21,707 nucleotides of DNA from an uncultured bacterium (GTDB taxonomy: Bacteria > CALINM01). The notes below the pieces were generated by a model. That model was not told the origin of the DNA. It ran no database searches and saw only the letters and a list, made by a program, of their open reading frames with translations. Shown in pieces: positions 16,305 to 21,707 of this stretch. Position 1 is the first letter of the stretch. Each line of letters opens with the position of its first letter. The position numbers and the translations under genes were made by a program. The stretch lies in contig CALINM010000155.1 in the NCBI GenBank assembly GCA_938045315.1, forward strand, positions 1 through 21,707, given 5' to 3'.

Positions 16305-17348
16305 CTATTTTAGTAGTTTCATGATGGTCTCCACATTACCCATATACCGTCCCTCTGGATACTCTTTTATATATTGCAAAAGCCTTTCTTTTGCAGCTTC
16401 AAAAAATTTAAGTTCATATAAAGTCATCGCTGTTAAATACAATGCAGTTTCTCTTTGTGGCACTTTGGGGTATTCTTCGAGAACAAGTAAATACTCAGCA
16501 AGTGCAGCTTCAGGGTTTTTTAAAAACCTTGCATAAACAGCTCCTCTCTCCAATCTTGCATCACTTCTTATTTCTGGATTTTCTGTCAGATCAAGGGCAA
16601 TTTGAAATACATAGAGAGCTTCATCGTATTTACCTGAATCTGCAAGATAATGACCATAATTTATGTTCCATCTCGCGATAATGTGGGGAAGATTATTGGA
16701 TAACTCCCAGTCTTTTGGTGGCTTAGCAGATGTTATCTCTGAAAAATACCTCTTTGCCGTATCAAGAGCAGTATTAGGCTCAACTTTCACTGGATCAGTT
16801 GGTACATATCCCCTCGTATTTTGAACCATGGTATCCATAGTGAGCGGCTTTGCCTGATCCACATTGCCATAGATCTCTGCCATCCCTTCATTACCAAAAA
16901 ACACATTTGCTTCCCCCTTGGCCATCATCATAAATTCAGTACCTTTAATGCCTGCAACTGCTGTGGAACTCTTTATTTTATAATTCACCTTATCCTGTGA
17001 CATCTTAACAATATGGGCCCTCAATTTTCCCTGAGTGACACTAAATACACCCTGTCTGCTTTTTTTACTTATTATAAATTCTGTTATCTCCAGCTCAGTA
17101 TTATTAGCAAGCGTGAGTTTACTACCATCCACAAGAGATAAAATTGCCCAGCCATCATCACCCGTTTTTATCCAGTAACCCTCTTTTAATCTGGCACTCT
17201 TTTTTACTTCACTGTAAGGTATATTTTTCTTATCTCTAATATAAACAGATCCGGATTTATCTGTTAAAATTGCGATATATTCATCCCCAAAGGCCACATA
17301 TGGTAAATAGGGAATTAAGAAGACTAATAAAAATAAAAGTATTCTCAT
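16305..17348 (-). CDS. FecR-domain periplasmic protein with TPR repeats
   Basis: 347 residues from the ATG at 17348, chosen because AGGAGG lies six bases before it; an upstream in-frame ATG at 17378 lies before the ribosome binding site and would mask the signal peptide. The signal peptide (RILLFLLVFLIPYLPYVAFG) is followed by a FecR domain at about 28-155: GSVYIRD, LKEGYWIKTGDDGWAIL, DGSKLTLANNTEL and TAVAGIKGTEF. Residues about 215-345 are TPR-like helices (YGHYLADSGKYDEALYVF). There is no membrane anchor apart from the signal, so it is periplasmic rather than a true sigma-factor regulator. It is the first gene before the CHASE2 cyclase and may supply or modulate its input. Upstream lie the 16-bp shared motif and nested inverted repeats. 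Confidence 0.9.
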   Translation of the reverse strand: MRILLFLLVFLIPYLPYVAFGDEYIAILTDKSGSVYIRDKKNIPYSEVKKSARLKEGYWIKTGDDGWAILSLVDGSKLTLANNTELEITEFIISKKSRQGVFSVTQGKLRAHIVKMSQDKVNYKIKSSTAVAGIKGTEFMMMAKGEANVFFGNEGMAEIYGNVDQAKPLTMDTMVQNTRGYVPTDPVKVEPNTALDTAKRYFSEITSAKPPKDWELSNNLPHIIARWNINYGHYLADSGKYDEALYVFQIALDLTENPEIRSDARLERGAVYARFLKNPEAALAEYLLVLEEYPKVPQRETALYLTAMTLYELKFFEAAKERLLQYIKEYPEGRYMGNVETIMKLLK

Positions 17349-17380
17349 AAATCCTCCTTCTAAATCAATTGATAGCATAA

Positions 17381-17419
17381 ATTTGTGTCATTGAAAAGGT
17401 AATTTTCACAAATGAAAAT
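17381..17419 (-). promoter_or_regulatory. Nested inverted repeats upstream of the fecR-like gene
   Basis: Three overlapping dyads occupy the gap before the fecR-like gene. ATTTGTG at 17381-17387 pairs with CACAAAT at 17407-17413, 19 bp apart. TGAAAA at 17392-17397 mirrors TTTTCA at 17403-17408. ATTTTCA at 17402-17408 pairs with TGAAAAT at 17413-17419 around a four-base loop. No T-run follows on the gene strand, so this is not a typical terminator for the maf gene. An operator is the likeliest reading. Confidence 0.5.
17395..17410 (-). promoter_or_regulatory. 16-bp shared upstream motif, copy 2
   Basis: TGTGAAAATTACCTTT on the gene strand is identical to 8731-8746 and lies 47-62 bp before the fecR-like ATG, a distance similar to the other copy. 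It falls within the nested inverted repeats of this gap. A shared operator or promoter element is inferred. Confidence 0.5.
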
Positions 17420-17420
17420 C

Positions 17421-18023
17421 TTATCTTGGTTTTATTAGATTTAATTTGATTAGATCATTTATAACTTCTGAAAGAGGCAAACCAACCACATTCGTATATG
17501 ATCCTTCTATTTTTTCTATCATGAAAAGACCATATCCCTGTACAGCATAAGCGCCAGCTTTATCTAAAGATTCCTTTGTAGCCACATAATTTTCTATTTC
17601 TTTCATCTTCATCTTTTTAAATTTAACATAGGTTCTAACACTCTTTAAAATTCTAATGTCTCTCGAGGGTATATGAATACAATAGGCGGTAAAAACTGAA
17701 TGCCATTTCCCTTCAAGTTCTTTTAAAATCAATATCGCTTCCTTCTCATCTAAAGGCTTTTCATATATTTTTTTCTTTCTCACCACTATAGTATCTGCTG
17801 AGATAAAAGCGCCTTCTTTTAAATTATTTTTTTCTATTGTCGCTATAAGCTTATTTAAAGCTTTTTTTTCTACATAGTAACGTGGTGATTTAAACTTAAA
17901 CTCTAAGTCCTCCCCTGAAGGTCTGATTATCTGAAAATCGATCCCTATATTTTTAAGGAGCTCAATCCTTCTTGGAGATGAAGAGAGAAGATAAATTGGA
18001 TAATTACAATTCTTATAAATCAT
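17421..18023 (-). CDS. maf: Maf family nucleoside triphosphate pyrophosphatase
   Basis: 200 residues, the usual size. The family motifs are present: SSSPRR at residues 14-19, SADTIV with D77, YEKPLDEKEA, and near the C-terminus DKAGAYAVQGYG followed by VVGLPLSEV. Maf proteins hydrolyse non-standard or regulatory nucleoside triphosphates, such as dTTP/UTP or modified pyrimidines, to monophosphates in the cytoplasm, and have been linked to cell division. The ATG overlaps the TGA of the upstream kinase gene in an ATGA, so translation is probably coupled. It is the last gene of the run beginning with the response regulator. Which Maf subtype it is cannot be decided from what I see. Confidence 0.93.
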   Translation of the reverse strand: MIYKNCNYPIYLLSSSPRRIELLKNIGIDFQIIRPSGEDLEFKFKSPRYYVEKKALNKLIATIEKNNLKEGAFISADTIVVRKKKIYEKPLDEKEAILILKELEGKWHSVFTAYCIHIPSRDIRILKSVRTYVKFKKMKMKEIENYVATKESLDKAGAYAVQGYGLFMIEKIEGSYTNVVGLPLSEVINDLIKLNLIKPR

Positions 18024-19573
18024 AGAAATAACTTTAATGCTGTCAAAATGTCTTCCTTTTTTTGGCTCGTATCTAATTTTAAAAGTCTAAAAGAAGGCAA
18101 CTCGTCTGGTTGTTCCATCTCACAAAGCTGTTTTCTCAATATTTCTTCCCGGGCATCAGATATATCTTTTCCTTCCTTGATTCTCATTTTAATCCTTGCA
18201 AATAATAGATCTTGTGGAGCAACAAAATAAACAAAAAAGGGATTATAGCCCCCCTCTCTACAAACATTTATGATAATTTCTCTTTGCCATTTTTTAAGAA
18301 AGGTAGCATCAAGTAAAATTTTTTTACCATTTTTTATATTTTCTAGCATCATTTCAGCCATTTTATAATAAGTTTTCTTAGTCATGTCCTTACTATATAT
18401 ATTTTTACCATACTCCACATAAATATGTTCATCAGGAGATTTGCCTGAGATTATTTTTCTCACCTCGTCTGAACGAATTATTCTATAAGATTTCGAAAAT
18501 TCCCTTGCTATTGTGCTTTTACCAGAACCTGAAGGTCCAAAAAATATCACTGGATTAAAATGGGTATTATCATCTAAATATGTCTCCGCAAGAGAAAAAT
18601 AGTCACTTGCCCTTTTAATTATTTTTGATTTCTTTACCTCATCATTTAAAGTATCTGAGATGAAACCTTCTACCTTCCCTCTTACAACAGCACGATAAAT
18701 TTTATAAAATTTTATAAATTCTCTATCTATTGCTTCTTTATAGTAATGGGAATAAATATTTAAAACCACTTCTGATAAATCATACCTTCCATTATATTCG
18801 AGATCCATAAGAAGAAAAGAAATGTCATTTAAAACATCATCAATTCTAAATCTCTTGTTAAACTCAATACAGTCAAAAATAATTGGTGGATTGCCAAGAG
18901 AAATATGCTGAGAGTGAAGATCCCCATGTATTTCTTTAACAAAACCACTTCTTCTCCTTTCATAAAATTTTTTCTTATTCATTTTTAGAAAACATCTTGT
19001 ATAATCTACAATCTTATTATACGTTCTTTTTCCAATGGTTTTATTAACATAGGGCTTTATCTGACTAAAGTTCTCTTCACAACTAAATACAGTATTTCTA
19101 TAAATGCTCATCCTTCCAGTATAAGCATCTGCATTTTTGTGAAAAATACTAATATGTTCTGCCACCTTATCTACTTGATTATACAAAATGCGACCATTTT
19201 GAATATTATTAAAAAGTATAGTATTATCATCAATACGTTTCATTTTTATTACATATTCTACTATTTTTGAATTTTCTGCTTTTTTTAATGATAGTCCCTC
19301 TTTGGAACTAAATAGGGGAACAATACCTTCATAAAGGTTTTTTGATAATCTTGAATTAAGTTGAACTTCTTTGTAACAGTAAAACCTTCTTTTATGCAAA
19401 GTTGTAAAATCAAGAAAACCAAAATTCACAGGCTTCTTTATTTTATATACATAATTTCCTGCAATAAAAACGTGCGAAATATGAGTTTCAATATGCTTTA
19501 CACCCTCAACTTTCTCTGGGTAATTTTTGGGATTTAAGAAAAAATCTATAAGGGCTTCATTTTCCCGATTCAT
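18020..19573 (-). CDS. Fused aminoglycoside-phosphotransferase-like and P-loop kinase protein
   Basis: 517 residues, normal for this two-domain family (COG2187 plus COG0645 type). The N-terminal part (about 1-320) is a protein-kinase-like APH fold with the catalytic HGDLH motif (D218) followed by IIFDCIEFN, as in metal-binding segments of the fold. The C-terminal part (about 335-517) is a P-loop kinase with Walker A GPSGSGKST (K352), then RSDEVRK and LLDATFLKKWQRE, resembling gluconate or polynucleotide kinase-type enzymes. The substrate of the fused family is not known to me; drug resistance should not be assumed. The start has AGGATAAAG and overlaps the cyclo-ligase gene by 17 bp; the end overlaps maf in an ATGA. 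Cytoplasmic. Confidence 0.9.
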   Translation of the reverse strand: MNRENEALIDFFLNPKNYPEKVEGVKHIETHISHVFIAGNYVYKIKKPVNFGFLDFTTLHKRRFYCYKEVQLNSRLSKNLYEGIVPLFSSKEGLSLKKAENSKIVEYVIKMKRIDDNTILFNNIQNGRILYNQVDKVAEHISIFHKNADAYTGRMSIYRNTVFSCEENFSQIKPYVNKTIGKRTYNKIVDYTRCFLKMNKKKFYERRRSGFVKEIHGDLHSQHISLGNPPIIFDCIEFNKRFRIDDVLNDISFLLMDLEYNGRYDLSEVVLNIYSHYYKEAIDREFIKFYKIYRAVVRGKVEGFISDTLNDEVKKSKIIKRASDYFSLAETYLDDNTHFNPVIFFGPSGSGKSTIAREFSKSYRIIRSDEVRKIISGKSPDEHIYVEYGKNIYSKDMTKKTYYKMAEMMLENIKNGKKILLDATFLKKWQREIIINVCREGGYNPFFVYFVAPQDLLFARIKMRIKEGKDISDAREEILRKQLCEMEQPDELPSFRLLKLDTSQKKEDILTALKLFL

Positions 19574-20132
19574 TCTTTATCCTAATAATCCTTTTTTCCG
19601 TAACTATTATATCCATTTTTTGGTCGTAGTATCCCATGGGCACTTCTTTTATTATCTGAATTTCAAAGGCTATTGCAATTTTTGGGACACTAACTCTTAA
19701 ATTAGGTAGTAGCCTATCATAAAAACCACCACCATAACCCATTCTTCCCCCTTTTTCATCAAAAGCGCTTCCAGGTATTATTGCACAGTCTATAATATCG
19801 GGATTAACTCTTTCATTTGAAGCAGGGTCTGGTTCTAAAATTCCATAAACACCTTTTTTTAAAGAATCTAAACTTTTAACATAATAGAGTAGTAACTGTT
19901 TATTTTTAGTATCTGTAAGGGGAAGAATTACCCTTTTTCCTTCTTCCATACATCTTTCAATAATTGGTATTGTTCTAACTTCACTTCTGAAATTAACAAA
20001 TAAAAAGATGTTTTTTGCAGTATTAAATTCATTTAGAGTCCATAGATTTTCCATTATGAGCCTGCTTTTTTGATTAAGCTCTTCTTCTGAGAGTAAATCT
20101 CTTTTAGCCAGAACTTTTTTTCTCAATTCCAT
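19557..20132 (-). CDS. 5-formyltetrahydrofolate cyclo-ligase
   Basis: 191 residues from the ATG at 20132, one base after the stop of the response-regulator gene. An in-frame ATG 33 bases upstream would overlap that gene, but family members typically begin near the motif ELRKKVLAKRD, as this start does. The enzyme converts 5-formyltetrahydrofolate and ATP to 5,10-methenyltetrahydrofolate in the cytoplasm. Evidence is the N-terminal KRDLLS region, FVNFRSEVRT, the segment PDIIDCAIIPGSAFDEKGGRMGYGG shown here only in part as PGSAFD, and the signature GYGGGFYDR near residue 135. In some bacteria this gene sits beside the 6S RNA gene; nothing like that is visible here. The downstream kinase gene overlaps it by 17 bp. 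Confidence 0.93.
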   Translation of the reverse strand: MELRKKVLAKRDLLSEEELNQKSRLIMENLWTLNEFNTAKNIFLFVNFRSEVRTIPIIERCMEEGKRVILPLTDTKNKQLLLYYVKSLDSLKKGVYGILEPDPASNERVNPDIIDCAIIPGSAFDEKGGRMGYGGGFYDRLLPNLRVSVPKIAIAFEIQIIKEVPMGYYDQKMDIIVTEKRIIRIKNESGK

Positions 20133-20133
20133 T

Positions 20134-20835
20134 TTATAAGTTTTTAGATGCACTTTGTGCCTCATCTATAAATTTTTTTATAGCCGCTCTGTAATCTTTG
20201 CCTAAATTCAAAAATTCAACCCCAACGCCCGCAGGATATTTTTCATTTTTTCTATTTTTTTCGCTATTTACCCAAACTATTTTCGCCCAAGTTTTTATTA
20301 AAATATTTGTTTTGGGAATCAAAAATTTTAATTCCATGATAGCTTCCTCTTTTAACTGAACATCACCTGATAAAAAAGCACCCCCTTCACTTATATCAAG
20401 CAAAACTCCCTTTTCCATTTTATCTTCAAAACCAAAAAATGCCGGTATGTTAACTTTAATTCTTTCCCTTTTCCTTTTATCCAATTTTAAATGGTCATTT
20501 ACAATAGAAAGTAAATCTTCTTTGTTAAAAGGTTTTTTTAATATCTTTTTCACACCCACACTTTCAGCTATTTTTATTAAGCTATCATCAATAAATGCAG
20601 AAACAAGAACAGTAGAAATATTTAAATCCCGTGTATGTTTGATAAATTCAAGGCCATTCATCACAGGCATTTCATAATCCACAAGAATAAAATCAGGTTT
20701 TATTTCATTCAACTTATCTAAGGCTTCTTTCCCATTGCTGGCAGTATAAATTTCACAATCAATGTTGCTCAAATAATTTTTTTCAAGTTCTAAAAAAAAG
20801 TTAACATCATCTATAAGTAAAATTCTAAAACTCAT
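20134..20835 (-). CDS. Response regulator with PilZ output domain
   Basis: 233 residues. The receiver domain (1-115) has the acidic pair D9 D10, phosphorylation site D53 (ILVDYEMP), a conserved Ser in VLVSAF and Lys in LKKPF. The PilZ domain follows (about 117-225), with an Arg/Lys-rich start (KRKRERIKV) that can supply the RxxxR part and DISEGGAF as the DxSxxG part of the c-di-GMP site. It would link a histidine kinase to a c-di-GMP-sensitive output, often in motility or surface behaviour. No kinase gene is adjacent. No ribosome binding site precedes the ATG, but a -10 hexamer lies 8 bp upstream, so translation may be leaderless. First gene of a run of four. Confidence 0.93.
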   Translation of the reverse strand: MSFRILLIDDVNFFLELEKNYLSNIDCEIYTASNGKEALDKLNEIKPDFILVDYEMPVMNGLEFIKHTRDLNISTVLVSAFIDDSLIKIAESVGVKKILKKPFNKEDLLSIVNDHLKLDKRKRERIKVNIPAFFGFEDKMEKGVLLDISEGGAFLSGDVQLKEEAIMELKFLIPKTNILIKTWAKIVWVNSEKNRKNEKYPAGVGVEFLNLGKDYRAAIKKFIDEAQSASKNL

Positions 20836-20843
20836 GGTTTTTA

Positions 20844-20872
20844 ATTATATTTAATTTCTCGTCTCTAAACAA
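20844..20872 (-). promoter_or_regulatory. Candidate promoter for the response-regulator operon, possibly leaderless
   Basis: On the gene strand TTGTTT (20867-20872) is followed after exactly 17 bp by TATAAT (20844-20849). The ATG begins 8 bp beyond the -10, so transcription would start at or next to the start codon. The -35 matches only three of six consensus bases. Confidence 0.55.
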
Positions 20873-20877
20873 GAAAT
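20854..20877. promoter_or_regulatory. Inverted repeat overlapping the candidate promoter
   Basis: ATTTCT at 20854-20859 mirrors AGAAAT at 20872-20877 around a 12-bp centre, covering the -35 and spacer. It has no T-run on the gene strand, so an operator is more likely than a terminator for the upstream permease gene. Confidence 0.35.
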
Positions 20878-20888
20878 AACGGATAATG

Positions 20889-21701
20889 TTATCTTGATCT
20901 TGCTATTATGCTGAATATAAAAAAACAAAGACTTGTTAATACAATTGTGGCACCGGAGGGAATATTTATAATAAAAGAGATTATGATACCAAATAGAACG
21001 GATAAAAATCCAAATAAACAGGATATCAATATAGCTGATTTAAAGCTTTTTGCAATTTGAAGTGCTGATATGCCTGGCAAAATAAGAAAAGATGACACAA
21101 GTATTATCCCTACTATTTTCATAGATATTACGACAGTAAGTGCCGTTAAAAAAATTATAATTGTATTTATTTTTTTGGTATTTACACCTGTTACCTTTGC
21201 CAATTCTTCATCAAAGGTAATGGATAATATCTGATGATAGTAAAAAAATATTACAGCCATTACAAAAAGGGAGAGGCCTATGGACAGGTACATCTCTTTT
21301 TCTGATATTGTTAGTATATTACCAAAGAGAAAACTGAAAAGATCAACATTAAACCCACCAGCGATGCTTGCGATTATTATTCCCATAGCAATACCCGCTG
21401 ATGATATAACACCAATAGCTGCATCACCAGATAATTTTGTTTTTTCCTTAATCTTTAGTATTCCGTAACTACTAATCAACGTTATAGGTATAGAAACATA
21501 TAGGGGATAAATTTTTAAAAGCAATCCTAATGCAACCCCTGTTAGCGTTACATGTGCAAGCCCATCACCAATTAAAGAAAGTTTTCTTAAAACTAAAAAT
21601 ATCCCCAGGGTGGAACATAAAAATGCCGTGAAAAGTCCTGAAATTATTGCTCTTTGCACAAACCCATATTTTAAAAGCTCTAATATATCAATATTTTCCA
21701 T
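20889..21701 (-). CDS. znuB: ZnuB-type metal ABC transporter permease
   Basis: 270 residues with about eight membrane helices, matching the ABC-3 family of zinc/manganese/iron permeases in length and motifs: LIGDGLAHVTLTGVALG, GDAAIGVISSAGIAMG, DLFSFLFGNIL, FDEELAKVTGV (coupling-helix region) and VGIILVSSFLILPG. It forms the inner-membrane channel of a transporter whose ATPase and solute-binding protein should be upstream, outside the window. The ATG lies six bases from the window edge, so its ribosome binding site and any Zur-type operator cannot be judged. Zinc is the commonest substrate; manganese or iron is also possible. A 53-bp gap with a promoter separates it from the response regulator. 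Confidence 0.92.
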   Translation of the reverse strand: MENIDILELLKYGFVQRAIISGLFTAFLCSTLGIFLVLRKLSLIGDGLAHVTLTGVALGLLLKIYPLYVSIPITLISSYGILKIKEKTKLSGDAAIGVISSAGIAMGIIIASIAGGFNVDLFSFLFGNILTISEKEMYLSIGLSLFVMAVIFFYYHQILSITFDEELAKVTGVNTKKINTIIIFLTALTVVISMKIVGIILVSSFLILPGISALQIAKSFKSAILISCLFGFLSVLFGIIISFIINIPSGATIVLTSLCFFIFSIIARSR

Positions 21702-21707
21702 TTTTAT

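Noticed and set aside
16305-17348. FecR-type sigma-factor regulator
   Set aside because: No membrane helix after the signal peptide, no sigma factor or TonB receptor gene nearby, and a TPR extension instead.
18020-19573. Aminoglycoside resistance gene
   Set aside because: The APH-like fold is fused to a P-loop kinase as in a widespread chromosomal family, and the context is housekeeping.

Overview
The window is 21.7 kb of AT-rich DNA in which every supportable gene is on the minus strand, so transcription runs from high to low coordinates. Lipoprotein signals, CsgG/FlgO/FlgP/FlgT-like envelope proteins and a GNA1162-type lipoprotein indicate a diderm (Gram-negative) bacterium. The low GC and gene mix would suit a deep-branching thermophile-type lineage such as Deferribacterota, but that is a guess from style; no marker gene fixes the taxon.

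Region 1 (17421-21701) is housekeeping and general signalling. It holds a ZnuB-type metal ABC permease, then a tight overlapping run: response regulator-PilZ fusion, 5-formyltetrahydrofolate cyclo-ligase, fused APH-like/P-loop kinase, and Maf nucleotide pyrophosphatase. The run appears to start at a promoter whose -10 sits so close to the ATG that the mRNA may be leaderless.

Region 2 (9977-17348) looks like a sensing module: a periplasmic FecR-TPR protein, a CHASE2 adenylate cyclase with intact catalytic residues, a multidomain lipoprotein (GNA1162-like, fibronectin III, beta-helix, TPR), a Crp-family regulator with an intact cyclic-nucleotide pocket, and a FlgT-like exported protein. A natural reading is that an envelope signal drives cAMP synthesis, which the neighbouring regulator reads.

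Region 3 (1-9959) is a run of exported proteins: a CsgG/FlgT-C lipoprotein, an SLH-TPR lipoprotein, an LPP20 (FlgP-like) protein, two FlgO-like proteins, a transglutaminase, a broken small gene, a beta-rich orphan, a Cys-repeat/coiled-coil protein, and a large exported protein running off the left edge (1-1385). No flagellar axial, motor or export gene is present, so these FlgO/FlgP/FlgT relatives probably serve another outer-membrane structure or secretion device. An identical 16-bp motif lies about 50-65 bp upstream of both the fecR-like and SLH genes and may link regions 2 and 3.

The only clearly non-coding stretch is about 3100-3234. It carries four 11-bp direct repeats and may be an insertion that split a gene. 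No tRNA, rRNA, CRISPR array or transposase was seen. Several starts were moved to an internal ATG where a strong ribosome binding site makes the choice clear.
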